Part shown: piece after piece, positions 17,263 through 30,045 of the stretch
Numbering within the stretch: position 1 is the stretch's first letter
How the letters are laid out: the number at the start of each line of letters is the position of its first letter
From: Pantoea rwandensis
GTDB lineage: Bacteria; Pseudomonadota; Gammaproteobacteria; Enterobacterales; Enterobacteriaceae
NCBI RefSeq assembly: GCF_000759475.1
Contig: NZ_CP009454.1
Span: 2,356,001 to 2,420,000 of the forward strand
Length of the DNA stretch: 64,000 nucleotides
Reading direction: 5' to 3'
The notes under the pieces: model-generated
The model's input: the letters and a program-made list of their open reading frames with translations, nothing else
What the model was told of the DNA's origin: nothing
The model's database searches: none
Made by a program: the position numbers and the translations under genes

Positions 17263-18993
17263 TTACATACGCTCGACGGTTTTGATACCCAGCGTATCCA
17301 GACCTTGTTTCAGCGTTTTAGCGGTCAATGCAGCCAGTTGCAGACGGCTTTTACGCACCTGCTCATCCTCGGCGGAGAGGATTGGGCAGTGCTCGTAGAA
17401 GCCAGAGAACAGGCCAGCCAGATCGTACAGGTAAGCACACATCACATGCGGTGTGCCATCACGCGCAACCAGGGTGATCACCTCTTCAAACTGCAACAGG
17501 CGAGTCGCCAGTTGCGCTTCACGCTCTTCGGTCAGCACGATGTCGCCGCTCAGGCTGTCAGCTTCAATGCCGGCTTTACGGAACACAGAAAGCACGCGCG
17601 TGTAGGCATATTGCATGTAGGGTGCAGTGTTGCCCTCAAACGCCAGCATGTTATCCCAGTCGAAGATGTAATCGGTGGTGCGGCTTTTTGACAGATCGGC
17701 ATATTTCACCGCGCCGATACCCACCACTTCCGCCAGATCCTTCAGCTCTTGCGCTGACATTTCCGGGTTTTTCTCGCTGACCAGCGCATGCGCACGTTCA
17801 ACAGCTTCATCCAGCAGATCGGCCAGCTTAATGGTGCCACCGCTGCGGGTTTTAAATGGACGACCATCTTTGCCCAGCATCATGCCAAACGCATGGTGCT
17901 CCAACGGCACAGACTCGGGCACGTATCCGGCTTTACGCACAATGGTCCACGCCTGTTGCAGATGTTGATGCTGGCGCGAATCGATGTAGTAAAGCACACG
18001 GTCGGCATGCAAGGTTTCATAGCGGTATTTGGCGCAGGCGATATCGGTGGTGGTGTAGAGGTAGCCGCCATCCTTTTTCTGGATGATCACCCCCATCGCT
18101 TCGCCTTCCTTGTTTTTAAACTCATCAAGGAACACCACGGTTGCGCCTTCGCTGGTCACGGCCAGCCCCTTTTCACGCAGGTCGCTTACGATGCCAGGCA
18201 ACATATCGTTGTACAGGCTTTCACCCATCACATCTTTACGCGTCAGCGTCACGTTCAGGCGGTCATAGACTTCCTGATTCTGGCTCATGGTGATATCAAC
18301 CAGTTTTTTCCACATTGCGCGGCAATATTCGTCGCCGCCTTGCAGTTTCACCACATAACCACGGGCGCGTTCGGCGAAGGCTTCGTCCGCATCATAGGTG
18401 ACCTTGGCTTCGCGGTAGAATTCTTCCAGGTCCGCCAGCGCGATATCTTCGTGATGCTCATTCTGCTGCTTTTCCAGATAGGCAATCAGCATACCGAACT
18501 GGGTGCCCCAATCGCCGACGTGGTTGGCGCGGATCACGTTGTGGCCGAGAAATTCCAGCGTACGTACCGCAGCGTCACCGATGATGGTGGAACGGACGTG
18601 ACCGACGTGCATCTGCTTGGCGACGTTGGGTGCCGAGTAGTCAATGACAACGGTTTGTGGCTTGAGGCTGCTGACGCCAAGGCGCGGCAATTGCAGAGCC
18701 TGCGCGGCCTGGGTAGCCAGCCAGTTGCGATCGAGGAAGATATTGATGAAGCCGGGGCCGGCGATTTCGACTTTGCTGGCGATGCCGGCGAGATCCAGAT
18801 GCTGAATCACCTGTTCAGCCAGCTGGCGCGGAGCCTGACCGAGCTTTTTCGCCACAGCCATGATACCGTTCGCCTGATAATCACCGAACTGCACTTTAGC
18901 CGACTGACGAACCTGAGGTTCACAATCCGCTGGCGCACCCGCCGCTACCATTGCCTGACCGACTTTATCGGATAGAAGAGCCTGAATATTCAC
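17263..18993 (-). CDS. argS: Arginyl-tRNA synthetase
   Basis: A 576-residue class I aminoacyl-tRNA synthetase that charges tRNA-Arg. The HIGH-like motif is MHVGHVRST, and the KMSKS region is the degenerate form usual in ArgS (KTRSGG). The N-terminal additional domain and C-terminal DALR anticodon domain (FYEHCPIL) are complete. The start is GTG 18993 ([13 protein letters not shown]), as in E. coli, with AAGG upstream; in-frame ATG 19050 would add a non-conserved leader. Confidence 0.96.
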   Translation of the reverse strand: MNIQALLSDKVGQAMVAAGAPADCEPQVRQSAKVQFGDYQANGIMAVAKKLGQAPRQLAEQVIQHLDLAGIASKVEIAGPGFINIFLDRNWLATQAAQALQLPRLGVSSLKPQTVVIDYSAPNVAKQMHVGHVRSTIIGDAAVRTLEFLGHNVIRANHVGDWGTQFGMLIAYLEKQQNEHHEDIALADLEEFYREAKVTYDADEAFAERARGYVVKLQGGDEYCRAMWKKLVDITMSQNQEVYDRLNVTLTRKDVMGESLYNDMLPGIVSDLREKGLAVTSEGATVVFLDEFKNKEGEAMGVIIQKKDGGYLYTTTDIACAKYRYETLHADRVLYYIDSRQHQHLQQAWTIVRKAGYVPESVPLEHHAFGMMLGKDGRPFKTRSGGTIKLADLLDEAVERAHALVSEKNPEMSAQELKDLAEVVGIGAVKYADLSKSRTTDYIFDWDNMLAFEGNTAPYMQYAYTRVLSVFRKAGIEADSLSGDIVLTEEREAQLATRLLQFEEVITLVARDGTPHVMCAYLYDLAGLFSGFYEHCPILSAEDEQVRKSRLQLAALTAKTLKQGLDTLGIKTVERM

Positions 18994-19161
18994 CGCGTTA
19001 CCTTCATATGCTGAAAAGGCCCGCCAGTGGCGGCGAGCCGATGCCTTCATCCCGCAACAGCGCGGCGGGACGGAAAAATAAGAGGGGAAGTATACGTGAA
19101 ATGTTAAAGTGCGTCAGCTTTTAGCATGCGCAATGGCGGGTAACAGCAACCCGCGCGCCGA

Positions 19162-19284
19162 TTAACGGCGACGCGGGTGACGACGAGGATTTTTAACGCT
19201 TTTGTCTTCACGCACCTTCCAGTGGCGGGAAATTGCAAATCCCATCAATGCAATCAGGACCGCGACAACAATGAGCATAGACAT
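19162..19284 (-). CDS. Small single-span membrane protein, 40 aa
   Basis: A short frame, MSMLIVVAVLIALMGFAI followed by a basic tail rich in Arg, Lys and His. It has AAGGA eight bases before the ATG. The layout is one N-terminal membrane helix with a positively charged cytoplasmic tail. It sits upstream of argS on the same strand. The stop codon lies inside an 11-bp GC-rich stem-loop (19150-19160 with 19166-19177). I do not recognise the protein. Confidence 0.65.
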   Translation of the reverse strand: MSMLIVVAVLIALMGFAISRHWKVREDKSVKNPRRHPRRR

Positions 19285-19603
19285 AGAGCCATTCCTTGTG
19301 GTTGTGAAACACAAATTTATAAGAAAGGGTATCAAGCTGCAATTGTTTGCAACTGAAATAAGACTTATCTCATTGTATTAATTATCGTTAATATTAACAG
19401 TGATTTAAGGTGTTTTCATAAAGTAACTGCTGGACCTATTTAGGCGAATAATCCTAAAGAGAGGGCCTATTTATGCGGTTTCAGGTCTTTTCCATGATGA
19501 AATCGGAGGAATCCGACGACTTTGTCAAGGGGATTCTGAAGCGCTGCTGTTTTTAAATTGATTAAAATAATTGAACTAATATTGATGTATCTGGAGTGTT
19601 GAG
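19285..19603. other. AT-rich divergent intergenic region
   Basis: The region between the small membrane protein gene (minus) and yecM (plus). The stretch 19320-19440 is strongly AT-rich and probably holds promoters for both directions. A 27-codon frame at 19473-19556 is described separately. Nothing else was recognised. Confidence 0.4.
19473..19556 (+). CDS. Possible 27-aa upstream ORF before yecM
   Basis: ATG CGG ... TAA encodes MRFQVFSMMKSEESDDFVKG plus seven more residues (ILKRCCF). AGAGAGGG lies seven bases before the ATG. It ends 47 bases before yecM on the same strand. It could be a leader peptide or a chance frame; conservation would decide. Confidence 0.25.
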   Translation: MRFQVFSMMKSEESDDFVKGILKRCCF

Positions 19604-20158
19604 ATGAATTTTCCTGCGGAACTGAGTGATTTAGAACAAGACCTGGCTCGATTTGAGCGCTCCTTGCAGCAATTTGCTGAAAGATTAGGGCTGCGGTTAT
19701 CCGAACATGAGGCTGATCACCTGGCGGTGCGCTGCCATCAGTTCGCAACGGCGGAGCGCTGGAAGGCGGGATTGCTGCAGATGGGCAGTCAGTTTTCCGA
19801 AGCGATGATCAACGGGCGTCCGATCTGCTTGTTCAAATTGCATCAGCCGTTAACGCTCGCGGGATGGCAGGTCGATGTGATTGAGTTACCCTGGCCGGGT
19901 GAGAAATTGTATCGCCATGAAGGCTGGGAACATGTGGAAATTGTGTTGCGCGGTGAGCCAGAAACATTGGGTATGCGCGCGATGGCCTTGCTCTCCGATC
20001 ATGCACTGACGCAACCCGGCATTTCGTTTAAAACCAGCGCGCCAAAAGGTGAGCATGAGCGTTTGCCCAACCCGACACTGGCGGTGACGGACGGGCAAAC
20101 CACCATCAAGTTTCATCCCTGGCGATTAGAAGAGATTGTCGCCAGTGAACAAGGCTAA
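19604..20158 (+). CDS. yecM: YecM family protein (VOC/glyoxalase-like fold)
   Basis: A 184-residue cytosolic protein of the YecM family, whose E. coli member has a metal-binding vicinal-oxygen-chelate fold of unknown substrate. Typical blocks are HEADHLAVRC near residue 45, GRPICLFKLHQPL, and the end KFHPW. In E. coli it neighbours argS and cutC, as here. Its stop codon overlaps the stop of the convergent aminotransferase pseudogene. Confidence 0.88.
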   Translation: MNFPAELSDLEQDLARFERSLQQFAERLGLRLSEHEADHLAVRCHQFATAERWKAGLLQMGSQFSEAMINGRPICLFKLHQPLTLAGWQVDVIELPWPGEKLYRHEGWEHVEIVLRGEPETLGMRAMALLSDHALTQPGISFKTSAPKGEHERLPNPTLAVTDGQTTIKFHPWRLEEIVASEQG

Positions 20159-21293
20159 CGCCGTGCCAAGACCGCGCTGTGCAATCGGCTCACCGCCTGC
20201 TCCAGTAAAGCGCGCGTGCAGCCGAAGTTAAAGCGCACGAAGTTGTCATCCCCAAAATCGCGGCCGGGTGAAAAACCGAGGCCGTGTTTTTCAAAATAGA
20301 GAGCGGGACTGGCCACATCCAGCTGGCTGGCATCAATCCAGCCGAGATAGGTCGCTTCGGGCGAATTCATGTGCAGTTCGGGGAGTGCATTCACCTGCGC
20401 CACCAGCCAGTCGCGATTCGCTCGCAAGTACTGGATTTGCGCCTCCAGCCATGCATCACCTTCACGCCAGGCTGCTTCTGCTGCCACCAGTGCGAGAATA
20501 TCGACCCCTGGCACAATACCTTCGCGTACCTGTTTAAACCGTTTGCGTAATTCAGGATTGGGGATAATCGCCATTGATGCGCCCAGACCGGCGATGTTGA
20601 AGGTTTTCGACGGCGAGATGAGCGTAATGCTGCGCTGTGCGGCATCATCACTCAATGCCGCGAAAGGCGTGTGGCGGGCATCAGGCGACAAAATCAAATC
20701 ACAGTGAATTTCATCAGAACAAACGATTAAATCGTGTTGCTGAGCAAACGCCAGTTGCGCCTCCAGTTCCTCGCGACGATACACCGTGCCGCCGGGGTTT
20801 TGCGGATTGCACAGCATCAGCAGACGTTCATTACCCTGCATCGCAGCCGTATCGAGATCGACGACCCAGCGGTCGTGCTGTAATTGCAGCGGCAAATTGA
20901 TCTGTTCACGCTCGGCGAGTTTTGAGGCAGCGCGGAACGGTGGGTAAATCGGTGTTGGCGCGACTGTGCGTTGCCCAGCCTCGGTAAACGCGCGGACCGA
21001 AAGGTTAAGGCCACTGACGACACCAGGCAGCATAACGATCCATTCCGGCTGAATAGGCCAGTTGTAGCGCTGCGCCAGGCGGGAAACAGTGATATCAATC
21101 AATCCCGTGGGCGTACCGCCATAGCCAAAACACCGTGATCGGCGCGTTTTTTAATGGCCTCAATAATGCAGGGTGGCGAGCGAAAATCCGTGTCTGCAAC
21201 CCATAAAGGCAGCACATCACGATCGCCATATTTGTGCCACTTCAAACTATCGCTGTGACGACGGTCTATCCATTGATCAAAATCGAATGCCAT
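20155..21293 (-). pseudogene. PatB/MalY-type PLP aminotransferase (C-S lyase), frameshifted
   Basis: Two adjacent frames together give a complete class I/II aminotransferase-fold beta-C-S lyase. The first (ATG 21293, MAFDFDQWIDRRHSDS) ends in DHGV then a wrong-frame tail. The second resumes at about GLIDITVSRLAQRYNWPI and carries the PLP lysine in SPSKTFNIAGLG and NPQNPGG. The break lies in a four-base A run at 21127-21130 (T4 on the coding strand). One extra T would restore the family sequence VFGYGGTPTGLIDI. Nothing else is damaged, so either the loss is recent or the assembly has a homopolymer error. The intact enzyme would cleave cystathionine or related C-S substrates. Confidence 0.85.
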
Positions 21294-21378
21294 AGTGAGG
21301 TTTCCACGTAAACTGTCCAATTAAGCAGACTAACTTAAGCCATCCTCTCGAGCCAGAAGTCATGAAAAGGAGCAAGCT

Positions 21379-22131
21379 ATGACGAAACTGGAAATTTGTT
21401 GCTACGGCATCGACTGTGCAATGACTGCACAGCAGTCCGGTGCCGATCGCGTGGAACTGTGCAGTGCCCCACGCGAAGGCGGGCTGACGCCGTCAGCTGG
21501 CGTGCTGGAAGCCGCACAGCGTGAACTGTCCATACCGGTTCACCCGATTGTTCGCCCGCGTGGCGGCGATTTTTGTTACACCGCACAGGAATTTGAGGTG
21601 ATGAAATCCGACGTGGCGCTGATGCGTGAACTCGGTTTCCCCGGCGTGGTGATCGGCATGCTAGATGAAGATGCCCATGTGGATATTGTGCGCATGCGGC
21701 AGATCATGGCGCTTAGTGATGGCATGGCGGTGACCTTCCACCGCGCTTTTGATTTGTGCCACAGCCCCAAACGTTCGCTGGACGTACTGGCGGATTTAGG
21801 CGTTGCGCGTATTTTGACTTCCGGCCAGCAGCAGAGCGCGGAAACGGGAATTGCATTGTTGCGGGAACTAAATGAACTGAGCACGGGTCCAATTATTATG
21901 GCCGGTGCCGGAGTCCGTTTGAGCAATTTGCAGAAATTTATTGATAGTGGGCTGCAGGAAGTCCACAGCTCCGCAAGCCGATTAGTTGCTTCGCCGATGC
22001 GCTACCGTAAAGCCGGTGTTTCTATGTGCTCCGAAGCAGAAGTCGACGAATTCAGCCGAACTTGTGTCGACGGCGATGTGGTCGAAGCGATGAAAAGTAT
22101 GCTGGAAATGACCGCGGTTCGTGTCGCCTGA
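21379..22131 (+). CDS. cutC: Copper homeostasis protein CutC
   Basis: A 250-residue TIM-barrel protein of the CutC family ([50 protein letters not shown]). Its biochemical role is unsettled. In E. coli the copper phenotype of cutC deletions was traced to the MicL small RNA that starts inside the gene, and the same arrangement is visible here (21864-22222). The start has AAGGAG-type spacing. Confidence 0.93.
   Translation: MTKLEICCYGIDCAMTAQQSGADRVELCSAPREGGLTPSAGVLEAAQRELSIPVHPIVRPRGGDFCYTAQEFEVMKSDVALMRELGFPGVVIGMLDEDAHVDIVRMRQIMALSDGMAVTFHRAFDLCHSPKRSLDVLADLGVARILTSGQQQSAETGIALLRELNELSTGPIIMAGAGVRLSNLQKFIDSGLQEVHSSASRLVASPMRYRKAGVSMCSEAEVDEFSRTCVDGDVVEAMKSMLEMTAVRVA
21864..21892 (+). promoter_or_regulatory. 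Sigma-E-like promoter inside cutC for MicL
   Basis: GGAACT (21864-21869) and TCCAA (21888-21892) are separated by 18 bases, close to the sigma-E consensus (GGAACTT and TCTGA/TCAAA types). It lies in the 3' half of cutC, where E. coli has the sigma-E promoter of micL. Confidence 0.6.
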
Positions 22132-22222
22132 GTTCGCACCCGTTTTGCCGCGCAGCACGCCAAAACTCTGACGTGATGTTTGCAAGTACCAAACCCCAGT
22201 GAATTTTGCTGGGGTTCTTTTT
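21899..22222 (+). ncRNA. micL: Probable MicL small RNA (3' end of cutC)
   Basis: From the predicted sigma-E start (about 21899) to the cutC terminator is about 324 nt, close to the 307 nt of E. coli MicL. That RNA is processed to an 80-nt 3' form that represses lpp. The last 80 nt (22143-22222) lie outside cutC and end in the terminator at 22192-22220. The call rests on position, promoter, length and terminator; I could not check the lpp seed pairing. Confidence 0.65.
22192..22220 (+). terminator. Terminator of cutC/micL
   Basis: AACCCCAG (22192-22199) pairs with CTGGGGTT (22209-22216) around a nine-base loop, followed by CTTTTT. Confidence 0.88.
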
Positions 22223-22300
22223 GTCTGCCGTATAGCCGTTGATAGCGCATTGTTAAAAAAGATGCTTTGATTACTCTATGGCTTAGCGCGGATAACATTC

Positions 22301-23161
22301 ATGAAATCCTACTCTTGTGCTGTTTTAGTGCTGCTGTTCCCCCTGTCTGGCACGGCGCTGGCGGTGAGCACTGCCTGTCCGCCTCTGAGCAAAAACATTA
22401 CCAGCAGCAACAACTGGATTATGCTGGGGGGTGATGCCAAAGGCGCGGTACGTCAGGTGGTGGCAGGGGAATTCGGTAAAGATGTCGATTCGCAGAAACG
22501 CGTGCTGGGGCAGTTCGATCAGTGCGGGGATTTGATGGTTGCCGACATTACGTATGACAAGAACGAAGGCAACGTGGTGCTGACCATGGAGCAGCACATC
22601 GCCCGCGTGCAGCGAGGTTGGGTGGCGGAGTATGCCTACCTGGTCAAAGTGGTAAAAGCGGGCAAAGAGGAAGTGGTGGATAACCGCCAGGGCACCATCA
22701 GTTGGCAAATGGGCCAGCATGGCAACATCATCAGTTCGTCCGACAAATTCACCAGTATGGGCAAAGATGGCTTCACCGATACCACCTACCGCTACGATAA
22801 ACATTTCCGCCTGGAGAAGAGCGTCGCGCGCGGCAGTGATGTGATGACCAACGGAGAGAGCACCTGGCGCTGGAATCCACAAGGGCTGGTCACCTCATCG
22901 TCCAGTGCGCGCGGTAAAGACACCTACAGTTATGATAAGCAGTGGCGAGAGCTGCGGCTTAATGGCTTCGCTACCACGCCTGTCAGTACCTTAAGTTCAG
23001 TTGATGAGTGTCAGTTATGGGATGAGGTGGGCAACTGTACGTTGAGTTATCTGCATGAAACCGAGGTGTTTGCCAAAGGCACCATCGAGCGTCACCTGAG
23101 CTCTGCCTATAAATATCAGTATTGGGATCGCCCGCCAGCCGTGGCGGATGAGGGGGAATAA
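22301..23161 (+). CDS. Exported protein, YnfC-like (tentative)
   Basis: A 286-residue protein with a Sec signal peptide (cleavage near TALA-VST) and no lipobox. The mature part is rich in beta-forming, Tyr/Trp-containing repeats such as DTTYRYDKHF, ESTWRWNPQG and DTYSYDKQW, reminiscent of YD-type strands. Layout and spacing resemble the YnfC lipoprotein family, but the lipid-attachment cysteine is missing. Cys26, Cys75 and a late pair (DECQLWDEVGNC) may form disulphides. Function unknown. It is a single gene between the cutC terminator and a LysE-type exporter. Confidence 0.6.
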   Translation: MKSYSCAVLVLLFPLSGTALAVSTACPPLSKNITSSNNWIMLGGDAKGAVRQVVAGEFGKDVDSQKRVLGQFDQCGDLMVADITYDKNEGNVVLTMEQHIARVQRGWVAEYAYLVKVVKAGKEEVVDNRQGTISWQMGQHGNIISSSDKFTSMGKDGFTDTTYRYDKHFRLEKSVARGSDVMTNGESTWRWNPQGLVTSSSSARGKDTYSYDKQWRELRLNGFATTPVSTLSSVDECQLWDEVGNCTLSYLHETEVFAKGTIERHLSSAYKYQYWDRPPAVADEGE

Positions 23162-23276
23162 GCCGTTTTATCATTGCTGGCAAGTTGACAATTATTATCA
23201 ATTGCTGACGGAAGGTAACTATCGTCAAGATGTTGCGGCAAGGTTAAGATAGTGGCCAACTGACAGGGAGCTCGCC

Positions 23277-23897
23277 ATGACACTGATATTCTCATTTCTT
23301 TTTGCCATTACTATTCTGACGTTAACGCCAGGCTTTGATACCGCGCTGGTGCTGCGTTCCGCAGCCGCACAAGGCTGGAAACGGGCATCAGCCACCGCTT
23401 TGGGCGTCACCATGGGCTGTCTGGTGTGGGGCGTAGCGGTGGGGCTGGGTCTTGGCGCGCTGCTGCTGGCTTCCGAAATGGCGTATAACCTGCTGAAGTG
23501 GGTCGGCGCCGCCTATCTGCTCTATCTCGGCGTTAAGTTGCTGTTGAATCCCCGCACTCAGGCGGAAGAGAGCCAGAGTGTGCAGGGCAAAGAGCAAAGC
23601 TATTTCGCCTGCTTCTCGCGAGGATTATTCGGCAATCTGTTAAATCCGAAAGTCGGTGTGTTTTATGTCACTTTCCTGCCACAGTTTATTCCGGCCGGTG
23701 CGTCAGTGGCGCTATGGTGCACCCTGATGGCGTTAACGCATATGATGATTGGCCTGGTATGGAATGCGGTATTGATTGGCGGCAGTCAGTATTTTGCTGC
23801 GCATCTGCGTCGTCCAACCGTGCTGAAAGTGATGGATCGTTTGACTGGCTGTGTGTTTATCGGTTTCGCCGCGAAGCTGGCGCTGTCGCGGCGTTAA
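23277..23897 (+). CDS. LysE/RhtB family amino acid exporter
   Basis: A 206-residue inner-membrane protein with about six helices. It has the family N-terminus (TILTLTPGFDTALVLRSA), the GxxxG-rich second helix (ALGVTMGCLVWGVAVGLG) and the KWVGAAYLLYLGVKLL segment. Members export amino acids such as homoserine, threonine or lysine; the substrate cannot be told from sequence. It stands alone, convergent with cmoB. Confidence 0.88.
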   Translation: MTLIFSFLFAITILTLTPGFDTALVLRSAAAQGWKRASATALGVTMGCLVWGVAVGLGLGALLLASEMAYNLLKWVGAAYLLYLGVKLLLNPRTQAEESQSVQGKEQSYFACFSRGLFGNLLNPKVGVFYVTFLPQFIPAGASVALWCTLMALTHMMIGLVWNAVLIGGSQYFAAHLRRPTVLKVMDRLTGCVFIGFAAKLALSRR

Positions 23898-23900
23898 GCA

Positions 23901-26493
<2,593 letters not shown>

Positions 26494-26636
26494 ACGTGGC
26501 TCCTGAATCCTTTTGCGGGCGGGAATAGGCCAGGTAATGTACCCTGTTTTGGTGTTGGCAGGAAAATCCGTGCGATAAACCGCAATGTTTTGTCCGCTTT
26601 GATCTGGCTCTACTTATCCTGCCTGGGTTTTTCCAT

Positions 26637-26694
26637 TATAATAGCCGCCTTTTTTGCGACAGCATCTCAGAAGGTTACGCGGCCTGATGCTGTC
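26637..26694 (+). promoter_or_regulatory. aspS promoter -10 and leader stem-loop
   Basis: TATAAT at 26637-26642 is a perfect -10 hexamer with only a weak -35 (TTATCC, 26614-26619). Just after the expected start, GACAGCATC (26658-26666) pairs perfectly with GATGCTGTC (26686-26694) to form a 9-bp stem in the 5' untranslated region, 32 bases before the aspS ATG. Confidence 0.5.
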
Positions 26695-26726
26695 TGGCAG
26701 CAGCGGCGAAGTTAAAAGGATACGTT

Positions 26727-28508
26727 ATGCGTACAGAATATTGCGGACAGCTCAATCTGTCTCACGTGGGTCAGCAAGTCACTCTCTGCGGTTGGGTTAA
26801 CCGCCGTCGCGATCTGGGTAGCCTGATTTTTATCGATATGCGCGACCGTGAAGGTATCGCACAGGTATTCTTCGACGCCGATCATCAGGACGCTTTCCAG
26901 CTGGCCTCTGAGCTGCGTAACGAATTCTGTATCCAGATCACCGGCACCGTGCGTGCGCGTGAAGAGAAAAACCGCAACAGCGATATGGCCACCGGCGATG
27001 TCGAAGTGTTTGCTCATGCGCTGAACATCATCAACCGCGCTGAACCACTGCCGCTGGACTCTAACCAGACCAACAGCGAAGAAGCGCGTCTGACCTATCG
27101 CTATCTGGACCTGCGTCGTCCGGAAATGGCGCAGCGCCTGAAAACCCGTGCGAAAATCACCAGCTTCGTGCGTCGCTTTATGGATAACGAGGGCTTCCTC
27201 GATATCGAAACCCCGATGCTGACCAAAGCCACGCCAGAAGGTGCGCGTGACTATCTGGTGCCAAGCCGCGTGCATAAAGGCAAATTCTATGCGCTGCCGC
27301 AGTCCCCACAGCTGTTCAAACAGCTGCTGATGATGTCCGGTTTCGACCGCTACTATCAGATCGTTAAATGCTTCCGTGATGAAGACTTGCGTGCTGACCG
27401 TCAGCCAGAATTCACCCAGATCGACGTGGAAACCTCTTTCATGACCGCCGAGCAGGTGCGTGAAAAGATGGAGCGTCTGATTCGTGAACTGTGGATCGAC
27501 GTGAAAGGCGTGGATCTCGGTGATTTCCCGCAAATGACCTTTGCCGAAGCCATGAACCGTTACGGTTCTGACAAACCCGATCTGCGTAACCCAATGGAGC
27601 TGGTGGACGTGGCTGATCTGCTGAAAAGCGTGGAATTCCAGGTGTTCGCTGGCCCGGCTAACGATCCGAAAGGTCGTGTTGCCGCGCTGCGTGTGCCGGG
27701 TGGCGCAGCGCTGACGCGTAAACAGATTGATGAGTACACCAAGTTTGTTGAGATTTATGGCGCCAAAGGTCTGGCGTGGATGAAGATCAACGAGCGTGCA
27801 AAAGGCTTCGAGGGTGTACAGAGCCCGGTCGCGAAGTTCCTGACGCCAGAAATCGTGGAAGCGATTCTGAACCGCACCACTGCGCAAGATGGCGATCTGA
27901 TCTTCTTCGGCGCTGACCGTGCCAAAATTGTCACAGATGCTCTGGGTGCACTGCGTCTGAAAGTGGGCCGTGACCTGAAGATCACTGACGAAAGCATGTG
28001 GGCACCGCTGTGGGTCATCGACTTCCCAATGTTTGAAGCGGATGAAGAGGGCGGTCTGGCTGCGATGCACCACCCGTTCACCTCGCCGAAAGAACTGACG
28101 GCTGAACAGCTGGCGGTTGACCCGACGCAGGCCGTGGCGAACGCTTACGATATGGTGATCAATGGCTACGAAGTGGGCGGCGGTTCCGTGCGTATCCACA
28201 ACGGCAAAATGCAGCAGACCGTGTTCAGCATTCTCGGTCTTACCGAAGAAGAGCAGCGCGAAAAGTTTGGCTTCCTGCTGGATGCCCTGAAATACGGTAC
28301 ACCACCGCATGCGGGCCTGGCCTTTGGTCTGGACCGTCTGACCATGCTGCTGACCGGCACCGATAACATCCGTGATGTTATCGCGTTCCCGAAAACCACT
28401 GCAGCGGCGTGCCTGATGACCGAAGCGCCAAGCGAAGCCAACCCGGCAGCGCTGTTGGATCTCGGCATTCTTGTGGCGCCGAAGAAAGAAAAGTCAGAGA
28501 ACAAGTAA
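26727..28508 (+). CDS. aspS: Aspartyl-tRNA synthetase
   Basis: A 593-residue class II synthetase that charges tRNA-Asp. The N-terminal OB-fold anticodon domain ([20 protein letters not shown]), the motif 2 region ([20 protein letters not shown]), the bacterial GAD insertion and motif 3 ([13 protein letters not shown]) are all present. It ends in TAATG shared with nudB. Confidence 0.97.
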   Translation: MRTEYCGQLNLSHVGQQVTLCGWVNRRRDLGSLIFIDMRDREGIAQVFFDADHQDAFQLASELRNEFCIQITGTVRAREEKNRNSDMATGDVEVFAHALNIINRAEPLPLDSNQTNSEEARLTYRYLDLRRPEMAQRLKTRAKITSFVRRFMDNEGFLDIETPMLTKATPEGARDYLVPSRVHKGKFYALPQSPQLFKQLLMMSGFDRYYQIVKCFRDEDLRADRQPEFTQIDVETSFMTAEQVREKMERLIRELWIDVKGVDLGDFPQMTFAEAMNRYGSDKPDLRNPMELVDVADLLKSVEFQVFAGPANDPKGRVAALRVPGGAALTRKQIDEYTKFVEIYGAKGLAWMKINERAKGFEGVQSPVAKFLTPEIVEAILNRTTAQDGDLIFFGADRAKIVTDALGALRLKVGRDLKITDESMWAPLWVIDFPMFEADEEGGLAAMHHPFTSPKELTAEQLAVDPTQAVANAYDMVINGYEVGGGSVRIHNGKMQQTVFSILGLTEEEQREKFGFLLDALKYGTPPHAGLAFGLDRLTMLLTGTDNIRDVIAFPKTTAAACLMTEAPSEANPAALLDLGILVAPKKEKSENK

Positions 28509-28939
28509 TGGGCTATAAACATCCGGTTTCAGTGCTGGTGGTGATTTTTGCGCGAGATACTGGCCGGGTGTTAATGCTGCAGCGACAGGATGATGAAAGT
28601 TTCTGGCAATCTGTGACGGGCAGCCTGGAAGCGGGTGAAAGTCCGCGCCAGGCGGCAGAACGCGAAGTGTCGGAAGAGCTGGGTATCGATGTCGCGGGCG
28701 AACAGCTGGTGCTGGATGATTGCCACAAGCATATTGAGTTTGAAATCTTCCCGCACTATCGCCATCGCTACACACCTGGCATCACGCACAACCGTGAGCA
28801 CTGGTTCCGGCTGGCACTTCCGCAAGAGCGCGATCTCCTTCTTACGGAGCATCTCGCCGCGCGCTGGCTCGATGCTGCCGCAGCCGCAGCCCTGACCAAG
28901 TCCTGGAGTAACCGCCAGGCAATCGAAGAATTTACCTGA
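28508..28939 (+). CDS. nudB: Dihydroneopterin triphosphate diphosphatase NudB
   Basis: A 143-residue Nudix hydrolase that removes pyrophosphate from dihydroneopterin triphosphate in folate synthesis. The Nudix box is complete: GSLEAGESPRQAAEREVSEE followed by LGI. ATG 28508 overlaps the aspS stop by one base, so an aspS-nudB operon is likely. Confidence 0.93.
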   Translation: MGYKHPVSVLVVIFARDTGRVLMLQRQDDESFWQSVTGSLEAGESPRQAAEREVSEELGIDVAGEQLVLDDCHKHIEFEIFPHYRHRYTPGITHNREHWFRLALPQERDLLLTEHLAARWLDAAAAAALTKSWSNRQAIEEFT

Positions 28940-29264
28940 ATGCCCGCCGCCGCGCGTTTTTCCGGCGGCAATTAAGGTAGATTCCACGAATTCGACGAAG
29001 CGTATACCCTTCGTACTTAAATCCGGTGCCAGGCATTCATCTTGCACCGCTAAAATTGAACAGATGGGCGTAATCGGCACAAAGTGTCAGTTACAGGTTG
29101 CCCAATAATGAACAGTCAGGCGTTATCGGCGCAGCAAGGTTGTTCACCGCCAGCGCACAGCAACCGGAGCGTACTTTTGTACGTGAGGATTGCGAGCACT
29201 GCCGGGGGACAAGATTGCAAGTGAGATAGCCTGCACCCTGTTAAAGATCGGAGAAACAGTAAAG
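28940..29264. other. 325-bp gap between nudB and yebC with structured leader
   Basis: A weak GCCGCC/GGCGGC inverted repeat without T-run follows nudB (28946-28969). Near yebC, CGTAC-TTTT-GTACG forms a hairpin at 29170-29183 within a stretch (about 29150-29250) that is GC-rich and looks like a structured 5' leader. No gene was found. Confidence 0.4.
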
Positions 29265-30008
29265 ATGGCTGGACATAGTAAATGGGCGAATACCAAGCAC
29301 CGCAAGGCGGCGCAGGACGCTAAGCGCGGTAAAATCTTCACCAAAATCATTCGTGAGCTGGTGACCGCAGCGAAACTGGGCGGCGGCGATGCCGGCTCGA
29401 ACCCGCGTCTGCGCGCAGCAATGGACAAAGCCCTGTCCAACAACATGACCCGTGACACCATGAACCGTGCGATTGCACGCGGCGTGGGCGGCGAAGATGA
29501 TTCCAACATGGAAACCATCATCTATGAAGGTTACGGTCCAGGCGGCTCAGCGGTGATGATTGAGTGTCTGAGTGACAACCGTAACCGTACCGTGGGCGAA
29601 GTGCGTCACGCCTTCACCAAAACTGGTGGCAACCTCGGCACCGACGGTTCCGTTTCTTACCTGTTCAGCAAAAAGGGTGTGATCTCCTTTGCGCCAGGCC
29701 AGGATGAAGATGCGGTCATGGAAGCGGCGCTGGAAGCCGGTGCGGAAGACGTGGTGAGCTACGACGACGGTGCGATTGATGTGTTTACCGCGTGGGAAGA
29801 ACTGGGTGCAGTGCGTGATGCGCTGGAAGCCGGTGGCCTGAAAGCGGATACCGCTGAAGTCTCAATGATCCCTTCCACCAAAGCGGAAATGGATGCGGAA
29901 ACGGCACCGAAACTGTTGCGTCTGATCGACATGCTGGAAGATTGCGACGATGTGCAGGAAGTTTATCATAATGGTGAAATTTCTGATGAGATCGCGGAAA
30001 CGCTGTAA
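29265..30008 (+). CDS. yebC: YebC/TACO1 family protein
   Basis: A 247-residue YebC-type protein with the family start [18 protein letters not shown] and the acidic end region DEIAETL. Such proteins are annotated as transcriptional regulators, and recent work on the family points to a role in translation of stalling (proline-rich) sequences. It precedes ruvC, as in E. coli. GGAGA precedes the ATG. Confidence 0.93.
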   Translation: MAGHSKWANTKHRKAAQDAKRGKIFTKIIRELVTAAKLGGGDAGSNPRLRAAMDKALSNNMTRDTMNRAIARGVGGEDDSNMETIIYEGYGPGGSAVMIECLSDNRNRTVGEVRHAFTKTGGNLGTDGSVSYLFSKKGVISFAPGQDEDAVMEAALEAGAEDVVSYDDGAIDVFTAWEELGAVRDALEAGGLKADTAEVSMIPSTKAEMDAETAPKLLRLIDMLEDCDDVQEVYHNGEISDEIAETL

Positions 30009-30045
30009 TGGCGTTTTCCATTAACCGAACAGCCGGAGGCGCGTA

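Noticed and set aside
17788..18975. 395-codon open frame opposite argS
   Set aside because: Antisense shadow of argS with no start signal or family features.
23183..23203. Fur-like or palindromic AT-rich sequence upstream of the LysE-type exporter
   Set aside because: Only about 13 of 19 matches to the Fur consensus; a chance match in AT-rich DNA is as likely.
26712..28310. 532-codon open frame opposite aspS
   Set aside because: Mirror frame of a highly conserved, codon-biased gene; composition rich in His and Phe as expected of antisense shadows.
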